This document shows, one piece after another, positions 49,901-60,000 of a DNA stretch of 60,000 bases; position 1 is the stretch's first letter; each line of letters starts with the position of its first letter. The notes under the pieces are model-generated. The model was not told the origin of the DNA. It saw only the letters and a list, made by a program, of their open reading frames with translations, and ran no database searches. The DNA lies in the NCBI GenBank assembly GCA_949358305.1, contig OX442319.1, positions 9,178,001 to 9,238,000 of the forward strand, in the 5' to 3' direction. The translations under genes were made by a program, and so were the position numbers. The DNA is from Strigamia acuminata (Eukaryota > Arthropoda > Chilopoda > Geophilomorpha > Linotaeniidae).

Positions 49901-51623
49901 AGAAATTTCCATTTTGTCTAAATTGGCGATAAAAACTAAATAATTACCCGCAGCTTTTTGTACGTCGCTGAAAATGATTTTGTGAAATTTGAAAAATTCT
50001 CGAGTTTGGTTTAAAGTGTGAATTAAAAAAGGGAAATGGCAAAAAATTATTAGTTTTTGTTCATTTTTCACGCGTGAGGTCGTTAGTTTGGTCAATGAAC
50101 TTATAGTTTGCATTGATTTTCAAGTCTAAATATGTTAGTGTTCAAGTAATGGTATGCATGACCTGGTGGATACAAATAAAGCCTAAATGAATTAACCGAC
50201 AATTGAGTAATCAATGGATGTTATTTTATGCGACAAATCGGTGGCCAATCAATTTTCAAATCTCGTTACGAACTTAACCAGGTAAATAATTTACAATGAA
50301 ATCAAACAAAACAGAACATAATTAAAAATAATAATTCAAGGGTTGTTGGAAAGGATTTAATATCCTGGCTTGTTCACACAAAATTAAAGAAATGAATAAA
50401 GATAATGCAAGAAAATGTGTGCAAAAATTACCATTACAATGCGTCAAAACAGCACAAGAAATAGCTAAAACGGGACAAATAATAGCTAAAACGGCACAAG
50501 AACAAGTCAAAATAGCAACAATGATCCAAAATTGCACAAAAAAAGCTAAAATGGCATGATAAACAGCTAAAATGGCACTAGAAATAGCTAAAATGGCACT
50601 AGAAATAGCTAAAATGGCACTAGAAATAGCTAAAATGGCAATAAAAATAGCTAAAATGGCACAAGAATAGTCAAAATAACAACAATGAACCAAAATAGCA
50701 CAAAAAAAGCTAAAATAGCATGATAAATAGCTAAAATAGCACAAGAAATCGCTAAAATGGCATTAGAAATAGCTAAAATGACACTAGAAATAGCTAAAAT
50801 GGCACAAGAATAGTCAAAATAACAACAATGAACCAAAATAGCACAAAAAAAGCTAAAATAGCATGATAAATAGCTAAAATAGCACAAGAAATAGCTAAAA
50901 TGGCACTAAAAATAGCTAAAATGGCACGATAAATAGCTAAAATGACACTATAGAAATGGCTAAAATGGCACAAGAATGAGTCAAAATGGCAAAAGAATGA
51001 GTTAAAACTGCAATAACATACCCGAGTAACCCAACAATTAACCAAAATAGCTCAACAACGAGCCAAACTAGCAGAAAAATGAGCTAAACCAGCGTAAAAG
51101 TATGTCAGCAAATGTCAAAGTATGAACCTCCCACTCACAAGTCAGTAGATTTTAGTATTCCAAAAGAAATGTATAAAACTTATTAAGCTTGTAGAAACTC
51201 TTATAATTCAAAAGCATATTCGCATTCTCAGTTTGTTCTAAAAGATCCAGTTTCTTTTTATATTATTTTTTAAATATTTATATTAGGCAACCAGTTCTGT
51301 TTACCAAGTATCCATCGGAAAGGCAAGTGACTGGAGGAAGGGGATCCAGAAAATACAAGAGTCTTGATCCAAGTGTCACTATGGACTTAGAAACAAGTTG
51401 TGGATATTCGGAGAACTCTGCATCTCCAAGGTATAGCTCAATTTAGTCACCTGGGCTCCAAAACTGCACAATGTAACGACACACATAAGCGGCAACGGAA
51501 ATACCGTTGCCACAAACAAAACAAAAATAAATAAATAAATAAAAATAAAAATAGGTGCGTTCAAAGTTTTGGTTTATACCGTTTATGCAGTTTATAAAAA
51601 CCTTTAGTGGTCCCCTTTAAAAC

Positions 51624-51656
<33 letters not shown>

Positions 51657-53503
51657 TTTTGCTTTTAAATTTTTCATAAATCAATTTTTGCGCGTTTGGC
51701 AGCCGACAACAGTTAAAGTCTCAGAAAGACGGATTAAATAAAATTTTAATTTTTTCTGTTTCTTTTTGTACATATCGATGTTTTAATTAAAACATAATTA
51801 AAGCATCAGGTTTACTTAAGATTAAAACCGGGGTCTTATAGGATAATATACTCAAACTTGTGCAAATTTCAAGCCCAGGGACACAACTGACTCTAAAGTC
51901 AAAAGATAAAAAGAGCGTGAAAGAAAAACTGGTCTTTCCTCTATTTAAACTCTAATAAATTAACTCCCGATAATTCATCCAAACTATACTCTATACTCAA
52001 AACCACCCCAACGTTGATCTATTTCACTGGTGTAGTGGCACAAAAAAGTAGTCCAAAACACCAGAATTGTAATCGAACTCCAGATATTGTGCTCGATTAC
52101 CAACATTGTCAAAGGTGATGCTTTGACACAGAACTACTTTTCCGCGTAGTAGAACACAGTTCACAGTTAGGCGTAAACCGGCTGAAATAGATCAACGTTG
52201 GAGTGGTTTTGAGTATAGTTGCAGTCAAAAAGGCACTTTACAATCTGTAGTCCCATTGGTCGAGCCAGTTTACTGGTGTCGTGATCAAAGAATTATGACC
52301 AATTTCTTTCAACGCAATTCTGATTTCGTATACTCACGGTTTTTGGTGGTTAGATGCTTCTCCTGCAAGCATTAGAACAACTGGAAGTCCGACCCTCGAT
52401 CTAACAGTCATTACAATTTCAGATCCCGGATGCATATTTGCAAACTGCAGGCGCTTCAGGAATCCTTGCGGCCAAAAGTGACTAATGCATCTACAGTAAC
52501 AGAATTATTTCCGCAGGACGACAAGTTCCTGGTCGGACATTTTAATTTTAATATCGGCGATACTTCAAATTAGAGAGTTTGCGGGATGCATTTTTCCCTT
52601 ACAGTTAAAGACTATACGGTATAAAAATAGTGTAATGGAAAAATGATAAATTAAGTTTTTGCGGGCTGCACTTTTCTCTTATCACTACACTATTTCAGCC
52701 AACTACTGACAGTTAGTAATTTTGGGCCTAAAAATTCAATTTGGTGGTGTAAATGTGCAAATTTCTGCATAAAATTCCATTATTATGCCTATAAAGTATG
52801 GCTTTGGGCCTAAAATTTAATTTTGGGCCTCACTTATCATTCAATCTACGTACCTATGACTGTTGTGTTTGATCGGGACAACAAAATAATCGCCATTTGC
52901 AATGGGCAGAGCTAACAATTTAGTGTTCTCAATTCTGATTGGCTGCGCTATATTTTAATTTAGTGTTGAAAACGATACACTAAAGATTTTTCCCTTACGA
53001 TATGGCACTAAAATAGTGTAACGTGGCACAAAATAATGAAAAAATGCATCCCGCAAACTCTCTATTATCGATATCAGTCAAAGTCTAGTTTGTACCTAAA
53101 AACTGGAAGTTGCGTATTTGGGTTTTACTAAAGCCTGACCTAACTTCAGTAGCAGCCATTTTGAATTTTGGTTGGAAAAACTAAAAGCGGGTGTGAAAAC
53201 CACTTGTGGTTTCTGTTTTTGGTGATGATTTACGGCTGTTTTCGGTGTCCATTCTGCAAAATAGGAATTTTGACTGCACTTATTGTTATTTTATTTTATT
53301 TTTATATAAGTGTCTTACCCAATTTGATTGTTTTATTTCAACTTGCATCCAAACTCAAAAAAAGTGAATTTCGCTCTTTGTTTTATTCCTCATTTTGGAT
53401 AGGGACCAGGAAGATGAAAAAAGCCTGGACCCCCATTTAACCGAAAGGCGGTTACAGCCCTCATCAGGCGATTTCCCATGGTTTCATGGAGAAGCACAAG
53501 TTG
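46913..53503 (+). CDS. Single-pass membrane protein, synaptotagmin-like layout (5' part)
   Basis: Exons 46876-46951 (ATG at 46913), 49159-49301, 51287-51430 and 53403-53503 join in phase. The start reads MRVVRSDVTSRTP, then MSETPTSALARHITAYVLLA; a hydrophobic segment at about residues 31-50 is followed by CFCKLCFKPSK, a cysteine-rich juxtamembrane stretch of the kind palmitoylated in synaptotagmins, and then a polar linker (YKSLDPSVTMDLETSCGYSE). Short extracellular N-terminus, one membrane helix, Cys-Lys border and linker fit a synaptotagmin before its C2 domains, perhaps of the Syt7 type. No C2 domain is in the window; the retrotransposon to the right may lie in the next intron. Identity is an inference from layout only. 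Confidence 0.5.
47863..48165. repeat. 21-bp minisatellite
   Basis: About fourteen copies of aattggtattcagtaactcat. The unit is 7 codons, so the plus strand reads a continuous NWYSVTH heptad repeat by chance. It lies in an intron of the membrane-protein gene. Older gtaactatttggtgttcg-type copies flank it from about 47590. Confidence 0.95.
48228..48415. repeat. 25-bp minisatellite
   Basis: About seven copies of ggtctattgacatttagtaa followed by ctacc. It shares the tagtaacta core with the neighbouring 21-bp array, so both probably derive from one ancestor. Confidence 0.9.
50440..51060. repeat. 21-bp minisatellite with higher-order repeats
   Basis: Base unit agctaaaatggcactagaaa; a higher-order segment of about 165 bp containing gtcaaaataacaacaatgaa recurs at about 50495, 50670 and 50812. 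Several minus frames are open through it. Intronic. Confidence 0.9.
51991..52218. mobile_element. MITE with 37-bp inverted ends
   Basis: Left end ctatactcaaaaccacccca and the complement of the right end agree over about 37 bp with two mismatches. About 228 bp long and non-coding. The interior contains further short inverted segments. The target duplication is unclear because tatactc is itself doubled at the left edge. Confidence 0.8.
52535..53087. mobile_element. Fragment of the TAGACTTTGACCGATA hAT-like family split by a MITE
   Basis: The flanks ttttaattttaatatcggcg / atacttcaaa (left) and tcgatatcagtcaaagtcta (right) together match the last part of the copy at 17922-18432. The break falls exactly where that copy has caaaaTAtcgat, and the element at 52571-53065 sits in the gap. 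Confidence 0.8.
52571..53065. mobile_element. Tc1/mariner-type MITE, copy 2 (nested)
   Basis: About 495 bp, reverse complement of the element at 7591-8088 with roughly 90-95% visible identity. It has the same inverted ends (gagagtttgcgggatgcatt). Its right end is followed by TA that belongs to the interrupted host element. Confidence 0.9.
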
Positions 53504-55416
53504 GTAAATATCAATATCAATTTTTAAAAAAAAAAAAAAAAATTATCGCTCCCTAACCTTGAAATCGGCTTCAATCGGATCGACCGAGCAAACTGATGAC
53601 GCGATAATGACGTCGTCACTCTTAAAGGGAACAAACCATCCAATAAAATCAAAACTAGTCTCTAAAAATAAAATTTAAAAAAAAAAAAATTTAATTTTAA
53701 TACAAAAACAACCTCACGCGTCAATTTCCCGGTTGTTGGCTTCCCCTCACAACACCGAAAACCAAAGAACGATTAACGCCAATTACTATGGATTGTCGCA
53801 TATCAATGGTATCATTTAATTGCTTCGGTTCGGCAAGAACTGGAGGTATAAAAGTCAAAGGATCAAATTACACGGTCGCGACCCACTGACATTTAACGGC
53901 ACTACGGTCTGCTGAGTCCCGAAAGGTCAAAAGTCGACGTTGAAGAATGAACCCTTAATATGTTTTCGGTTAATTGGAATTGCTACGGTAGTCCAGATGT
54001 GCCATAACTATTTAAATAAAAAAAAAAAATAAATAAAAAAAAAAAATAAATTAATTATTTTCTTCTTATTACATTTTAAATAGGCCTTGCCGAGAGACGG
54101 ATACCGGAGGAAGAGGGCGCGGAGAATTCTTGTCAGTTCCCTCGTCAAAGGTCCGTATGCAAACGAGGTGATGCTGATGAATGAAAATGACAGTGGAGCA
54201 AATTAGTTGAATGTCAAGGGTGCCCCTGCCCACACGTGCCTTCACTGTACAACCTTGTTGCGAGACACCCCGAGCCAGCACACGCCACGTCGATATCGGA
54301 ATTGAATTATAACCGACCTTAGCCACACAAAAAATTGTGAAATATTGTTACGTAATTGATCACGTGGTGATATATTTTTAAATTGCACATGCGCACAGGT
54401 GAATTGCAGGTTTTGGGTCATTTTACGGTGGCACAAGATGTGTGTGCGGGATCCTGCGCGTGTGGAAGGAATTTGTAAGTTGTTTGCTTATTGATTGGAA
54501 ATAGGGCGCCAAAAAAGCTGGACTGGGTTATGAGGGGCCCGTTTATGGTGTTGGGGGCCTCCCATGTGTGCTCAGGCCCATGGAGGACTTAAGTGGGATT
54601 AAATTTGTAGGTGGTATGATTTAGGGGCCCATTGAGGATTTAAAAATAGTAATTAGGATCCCATGGAGAAACCTGATATTATTAGCGCAAAGTGCGGAAA
54701 GGTTTTGCAGCAGGTTGGGCTTCTCCTAATAGTTTCATCGCAATCCGAGCGACGGATTCCGAGATGTGGACCTTTTGTATGTTAAAATTGGCGTGGATTA
54801 AAAACCGCAAGAGGTATACTCTTTCCAAACTCAAGAGGATCCCTGGAAGCTTGGCTCCCATTGGCCGAGCCATTTCACTTGTGTATTGATACAGAAAATA
54901 GAACCAAAACACCAGAAATGCATTATACAGGCACACAGATATAAATAGAAGTACAGACATTGCAATCGATTTACTATTTTTTGGAAATTGCATTTTAATT
55001 AAAAACAACATAAAACTTTATTTCAAAAATAGAAAACATATTTTATTTCTATTATTGTTATTATTATTATTATTTATATTTTTCTGGAAAAGACTAAAAA
55101 TCATAGGGAACTACTTTTCCTCGTAGCAGGAAACCATTATAGACACCCTTATGTTGGGCTTCTCCTGATGCATTAAGTTCGGCTTCTCCTGATGCAACTA
55201 CGCTGTTATTCATGTTGAAAAAGCAATTAAAAATATTCACAATTTTTATTAATATATTCAATAATTATTAATATTTTTTTTTCATTGTTCATGACACTTC
55301 AGTGTTAATACAATGCTGATTTTGCTGCGATCCGGGTTTTTATCTACTTAATTTCTAATAAATTAAGCAGAAACCGCAGGTGAATGCTTAACAAGACTTA
55401 TATCGCGGCCGAAACT
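53504..55416. other. Right flank of the membrane-protein gene, no exon identified
   Basis: Contains poly(A) runs near 53525, 53682 and 54020, and a minus-strand frame at about 54682-55011 whose text (TSEMARPMGAK, LLGEAQPAAKP) echoes a segment at 52240-52480 (TSKLARPMGLQ, LAGEASNHQKP). That could be two relics of one repeated or duplicated sequence. No C2-domain exon was found. Confidence 0.35.
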
Positions 55417-56283
55417 TGTCTAGGGTTAAGTTTATGGAAATAAAGGCACAATTTAATATGGTAATAAAAATCACACAAATATTTATTCTTTAAATTACAA
55501 TATATATTAAAAACGATGGAAATATCACAGAATGCGACAAGTCGCAAGAATAAATGAGCGGGAACAATGGAAGGGCTTGCAACGACTGTTGCAAGCTACA
55601 AAGCGCTAAAATGGCGCTTAAACAACACACAGTTGTTAGGCGAAGGCGAATTGTCTTCGTTTGCTGAACTCACGAACGATGGTCGAAGACGATGGTTCTC
55701 GTGGGCTCCTTCTACGGCTCGTGCGACGGCTCGGCGGCGGTGGTTGACGGCTGTAGGCGTCCGGCTCTCGTACGATGGCGGTGGCTGTCGTTCGCGCGGC
55801 AGCGACGGCGATGGTTCACGATCGTCGGGAAACTTCTACTTCTCGATAGCTGGAATTAGCGACGGCTAATTCAAGCTGAATTGCTGGCTTTGTGCGTTTG
55901 ATACACAAAGATAGCAGGCGAAACTGAGTTACAACGGTCCTCTATCAATACTTTTCTTTCAGGAGCAAAAGCAGTGATGTTGAGGTTGTTGTTGTATTTT
56001 TCAGAGTCCCGATTTGAGCCAAGACGCGAGCCCAGCACGCTTCAATATTGCGCAGAAAACCTGCGCACTTAGCTCAAATGGGTGCAACTAGTGGTTATTA
56101 CACCATATTGCACCATAACGGCTAATAACCGTTTTCACCCCGGACAACCTGGGGTGATATGTGCCTAGAGAGGATTTCTCCCCTCGGTCACATGATCTGA
56201 CTTGGCGTGTGCCACAGTCAAATTAATTAGAAGATAATTAATTTAATCTTCTAAGTTGGTGAATATTTTGAGATCACCACACA
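55417..56283 (-). repeat. 3' LTR of a retrotransposon (outer edge approximate)
   Basis: On the minus strand the LTR starts TGTGTGGTGATCTCAAAAT directly after a polypurine tract. A poly(A) signal AATAAA lies at 55487-55482, expected near the R/U5 border. The far end is set at an ACA (complement of tgt at 55417-55419) by analogy with TG...CA ends, but the 5' LTR is outside the window, so this edge is uncertain. The GC-rich block at 55660-55840 belongs to the LTR body. Confidence 0.6.
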
Positions 56284-56294
56284 TCCCCCCATTT
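56284..56294 (-). promoter_or_regulatory. Polypurine tract
   Basis: AAATGGGGGGA on the minus strand sits between the last ORF and the TG of the LTR, where plus-strand DNA synthesis of an LTR element is primed. Confidence 0.75.
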
Positions 56295-56333
56295 AAGACG
56301 AATCTTACATGGAGAGAAAATGAACGAACCAAT

Positions 56334-59130
56334 TTATGATTCGTCCATGTTCTGAGTTCGCTCGGGCGTCAACGGGCGCATCATATCCGTGGTGTCGTCC
56401 CTCGGGTTGGACCGCTCGTTAACCGTACACAGGTCGCGACCTGCGTTTGGTCCGGAGACCATTCCAGGGTTGACATGAAGCCAAACCTGGATGATTCTCG
56501 CCGAGTTCGCTCGGTTGAAAAATCCTAGCGCCGCAAACTCTATGGGATCCTCTGGCGCCAATCGTGCTCTCAGGAGTCGATCGTGGAGCACTGATGGTGG
56601 GCTTAACACCCGGATGTGGTCCTCGAGCCACATAAACACCTGCCTCGACAACTTGTGGTTGTTGCTAAGCAGTGTTCGCGTATCCGGCGTCAAATAGAAG
56701 TGCGGATACAGGCGCATCAGGGTCTTGAAAGCCGACTCTTTTTTCAGCGGCTTGACCTTCGTCTCCGGCTTGGCTGGCGGCGGCGGCGGCGGACGTGAGT
56801 CTTCCGTCGTGGCATCGTCAAAATGGCACTGCGGGCCCAAGAAAACCAACGCGGGTGCGGAGGTTGACGAGGGTGTGACGCCTCGTCCCGGTGCTCGACC
56901 CACACCGGGGAGCTGACGGGTTTCGACTACCCGTTGAACTCCGGCTGGAGTTTGAGAACTTCCGGCGTTCTCTGGCCAAAATGAACATCCAGCGCCCTCT
57001 TGGGCCGACTGGAAAACAGCCAGTGACGCAGCTGCTGTGGCGCTTGTAACTGGAAGCGGTGGTCTTCCGGCTATTCGCGCCGTGGCCTTCGCAAAGGACC
57101 ACTCGGTTCGCAACCGAACGGCGGCCTCTTCTTCGGTCTCACCGTTTGCTACGACTTGCTTTATTAGCTCGGCTAAGATCGTAGGCGGGTCGAGCCTGAG
57201 GTGGTACCACAGCTCGACTTTCTTCTCCGACAGGCCCATCGGCGCGGTCCAAAGGTACGTAATGGCCGCTAACGCCTGTCCTGGCGAAGGAAGAACACCA
57301 GGGTACAACACCCTAGTCATCCCCGGAATTAGCTGACGCTGAAAATCCATCAGGCGGGGATCATCAATGGTCTTGATGTCGGAGAGTTCTAGCCTTTCAG
57401 CTAGTCTCTGCCAGTCCTTCTGCGACTCGGCGATCTGGGCGCTTTGGTAGGCGTCCAGCTTCTTGAGCACTTCCTGCTGCGCTCTAATGGGTTGCTGCTC
57501 GTAGCAGGTCCATTGTGGGCCGAACGACTCACTGAAAAATGGCCGGAGTTGCAGGTTGCTCACTCCAGCCGGCAAGCGGGAAACATAACCATGTTCGGGC
57601 AAGCGGCTAGCGTGTCCAGGTACTGGCACGCTACAGTCGGGAGAGATATCACCGACAACACGTCTCATGGCGTATGGAGTAGCCGGGTTGTCCACTTTGA
57701 ACGTGGAGGCGGTTCGGCTACTTCGGGCGGACTTAATTGTGGAGTCCGATTCAAAACTTAACGAAGACGACGAGCCAAACGACTCTGGTGTCCGTCCTCG
57801 TCGCGACTGCGGGCGTGATGGCTGCGCGTCAGTCGAATATGGGCGCGATCGCCTCTGTCGCTCCTCTCGATCGCGACTCGATTCGCGGAACATTGGTCGG
57901 ACTGGAACCGGCGGAGGGAGTTGCCCCACCCTCAAATCCTCGTCTTGCGGCGGAGGATTGATGGCCGCTGGGGCCGGAATTTCATCTTCTTGATAAAAAG
58001 GGAGAGCGCAACGCGCTTGCTCCTCTGCCTCGTGTTCTCGAGCCAGTTGTCGATTTTCGTCGACGCGAAGCTGCACCGCGGCAGCTCTGAGTGCTTTGGA
58101 CGGGAAAAATCCCGGAAAATCGTTAAAACACCCGGCGAGCGCCAACTGGTGGAGCTCGGTTTGTGTGACGGGAAGTTGTGGGTTCCCGTCACGAACGGAT
58201 TTGCGATACCGTTTAACGACTTCGCGTTGTGTCGTTTTGAGGTTCTTCCTCAATTGGGTGAGAGCACCGTAATTAATTCCGGTACTCTTTAGCGCTCTTC
58301 TGCGCTCGTGACGCTCTCGTGGCGTCACTGGCCACTGGTTGTGCAGCAACTCTGCTGCAAGCGGTCCTGGGGGGCTCTCGTCGAGCGTCCACTCGATTTC
58401 GTCGACACCGTCCACGTGAAGGCGCTCGATGAACCGGCCTCTTGCTCCGAATCCTTGCAGAGCCGATCTGCTGAAGTCGTGGCGCAGCTTCCACCACGTG
58501 TTGTTTGCCGTCTTCAGTCTTCTGATTTTTTCGGGCAACGCCGCTCGAAAAATCAGCGGGTGCTGAGTCGGCACGTGATCGGGAAGCGCGAATGGCGTTT
58601 CTCGATCCCTCTCGATCTGTATTCGAAGAAAAAATAAATAAATTAGTTTATTTAAAAATAAACAAATAATTTCTTATTTGAAATATTTTTTAAGCTTAGC
58701 GCTTGTGGCTGTGAGTCACTAAGGGATGTTGGTTGTCATGGCAACTCCCTTCGCACATGCTTGAAGCACGTGACTTTTATAGCCGCCATTTTTATTTTTT
58801 AGCGGCTTGTGTTTGAAGTCAGGAAAAGTGAAATTACTCAATTTTTCTGACTTAAACACTTGGTAAAAATTTATTCTAATAATTTACCCGTTGTTGAAGC
58901 GTCAATTGAACGTCTTCATTTGCCCCTTCCATGGGCATTTCTCCGTCCGCCTGGAGTTGGATCGCTTCCTCGTCCATTCTCTTTCGTTTTCCGGTAATTT
59001 CGGAAATTCTTTCGTCTTGAAAGAGAAATAATACATAAATCTTATGTTTTATCAAATTTTTCATACAGAAAAATTACTTACGATCAGGTTGTCGAACTAT
59101 TCGGGTCGTAACGTAGGCGATGCGATGCAT
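56334..59130 (-). CDS. Spliced third ORF of the LTR retrotransposon, non-envelope-like
   Basis: Located after pol and before the polypurine tract. Three exons, 59130-59082, 59015-58888 and 58616-56334, join at GT-AG with exact phase into 819 aa (start MHRIAYVTTRIVRQPD). The long exon alone is 761 codons and open. The protein is rich in Pro, Arg and Ser with an RDREERQRRSRPYS stretch and a PPPPPPAKP run; helical blocks near ALAAITYLWTAPMGLSEK and ALGFFNRANSARIIQ could be a structural domain. I see no signal peptide, no membrane helix, no furin-like site followed by a hydrophobic peptide, and no CCHC knuckle, so it is neither a typical Env nor a typical Gag. Its place and splicing resemble how env is expressed in insect errantiviruses. 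The coding state appears intact. Function unknown. Confidence 0.75.
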
Positions 59131-59139
59131 ACACTCTCG

Positions 59140-59300
59140 AAACTTTTGAAAAAGTGACTAAGTTCGTTGATTGCAAACACGAACTTGGATTAGAGACGCT
59201 TTGTGACGTCACTAATTATAACGTATGATTAACGTTGTCATTCGAGTGGGTACTACGAATGACGTCACGAGATTGCTTTCTCGGATCTTTTGGGTAAACC
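59140..59300 (-). promoter_or_regulatory. Possible internal promoter before the third ORF
   Basis: Two perfect TGACGTCA palindromes at 59204-59211 and 59260-59267 bracket a TATAATTA stretch (about 59215) and lie 70-140 bp upstream of the first ATG of the third ORF. A CTTTTAG acceptor at about 59310 is an alternative way to reach this ORF by splicing from the LTR. Which applies cannot be told from sequence. Confidence 0.35.
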
Positions 59301-59319
59301 TAAAAGGTGAAAGACAACA

Positions 59320-60000
59320 CTATGTCTTGGCTCGCGGAACGCGAGATCTCAAGTTGTACTTTGACTTTCGCGAAGTACAATCCAACTTGTTTAGATTGTC
59401 ATCAGCATCGTCTCCAATGTCAGATGAGTTATATACTTCATTGTTTGAAATTTTCTCTTTTTCTAAAAACATTTCCTTTTCTAGATTTTCATCAAGAGAA
59501 ACATTTTCAAGTCGCTGGTTTATTTCATCGACTTCGTTATTTTTGAGTTTCGATTTTTTACTCGATTCCGTGTTTTCGACAGGAATTTTGGATAATTTAG
59601 CATCATCCAAGGTATTAACAATATTCTTTGTTTTTTGACCCACTTCCTCCCCTTCCAGCCAAATTTCTTGGTTGAAAACGGGAAAGTACGGCATTAATTC
59701 AGTGCCGTGAACAGCTGGATAAATTTTATTATCACTCAGCCGTCGAAGTTGAAAGGCGCCTCCTTGTAACCTTTTGATAATTACATAAGGCCCATTCCTT
59801 TTCGGTGAAATGCCTGCTGCTATTCCTTTAGCGGCATTTGAGAGAATATGAGACTCTCGCCAGACTAAATCATTTTGTCTGAAGTTGTCGAATTTTTTAT
59901 CTGATTTTTCAGCTTCGACACGGCGTCTCAAATCTAAGACGTGAGACATCATATGCTGATACGTCTCTGCAATTATTGTTTCTAATTTCTGAACATATAA
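59320..60000 (-). CDS. Pol polyprotein C-terminus (integrase) of a Ty3/gypsy-type retrotransposon, partial
   Basis: Open from the window edge to the stop at 59320. After a helical linker (residues like YVQKLETIIAETYQHMMSH) comes the integrase C-terminal GPY/F module: FRQNDLVWRESHILSNAAKG, KRNGPYVIIKRLQGGAFQL and TELMPYF. It is followed by an acidic, lysine-rich tail and the ending KYNLRSRVPRAKT, common at the end of Ty3/gypsy Pol. Reverse transcriptase, RNase H and the catalytic integrase core lie outside the window. No stops or shifts in the visible part, so the copy may be young. Confidence 0.85.
   Translation of the reverse strand, partial: LYVQKLETIIAETYQHMMSHVLDLRRRVEAEKSDKKFDNFRQNDLVWRESHILSNAAKGIAAGISPKRNGPYVIIKRLQGGAFQLRRLSDNKIYPAVHGTELMPYFPVFNQEIWLEGEEVGQKTKNIVNTLDDAKLSKIPVENTESSKKSKLKNNEVDEINQRLENVSLDENLEKEMFLEKEKISNNEVYNSSDIGDDADDNLNKLDCTSRKSKYNLRSRVPRAKT

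Larger units (their letters stand above)
55417..60000 (-). mobile_element. LTR retrotransposon, 3' half
   Basis: Order on the minus strand: integrase C-terminus, spliced third ORF, polypurine tract, LTR. The GPY/F module places it in the Ty3/gypsy group. The 5' half with gag, most of pol, primer site and 5' LTR is beyond position 60000. It sits downstream of the last visible exon of the synaptotagmin-like gene and in the opposite direction. Confidence 0.8.

Noticed and set aside
50322-51045. Hydrophobic repeat frames on the minus strand (AILAIS-type)
   Set aside because: Translation of the agctaaaatggca satellite; not a membrane protein.
55567-55869. 100-codon plus-strand frame
   Set aside because: Falls inside the LTR and is explained by its GC-rich composition.

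Overview
The window is nuclear DNA from an arthropod, most likely an insect. It is AT-rich, its genes are interrupted by introns, it carries several non-autonomous DNA transposons, and it has a short interstitial run of CCTAA, the insect telomere unit. I cannot name the species.

Layout. 1-3 kb: a minisatellite, a possible terminal exon, a tandemly duplicated exon-like unit and a LINE tail. 3-6.2 kb, plus strand: an intronless IWS1/Spn1-like gene and a six-exon gene for a small secreted cysteine-containing protein. 8.2-21.4 kb, minus strand: a complete 19-exon l(2)gl (lethal giant larvae) gene of about 1278 aa, whose introns are crowded with transposons; several have perfect target-site duplications. 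27.5-31.5 kb, minus strand: a stripe/EGR-family zinc-finger gene. 43.1-43.9 kb, minus strand: a three-exon orphan gene of 226 aa. 45.6-53.5 kb, plus strand: a CpG-rich promoter and the 5' exons of a single-pass membrane protein of synaptotagmin-like layout, continuing past the last exon I can see. 55.4-60 kb, minus strand: the 3' half of an LTR retrotransposon (integrase C-terminus, then a spliced 819-residue ORF, polypurine tract and 3' LTR), cut by the window edge.

Ordinary parts. l(2)gl (cell polarity, WD40 scaffold regulated by aPKC) and stripe/EGR (transcription factor) are well-known conserved genes. Between genes the sequence is mostly AT-rich with an unusual number of minisatellites, many with 20-21 bp units.

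Most interesting items: (1) the spliced, proline-rich, non-envelope ORF in the env position of the LTR element, with two perfect CRE palindromes just upstream of its first exon; (2) the intronless IWS1-like paralogue with a replaced C-terminus; (3) a long cysteine-containing extra exon in l(2)gl; (4) two hAT-like families with exact 8-bp duplications and one MITE nested inside another; (5) a 20-bp minisatellite that is open in all three minus frames. Exon coordinates were read by eye from splice sites and frame continuity; no searches were run.
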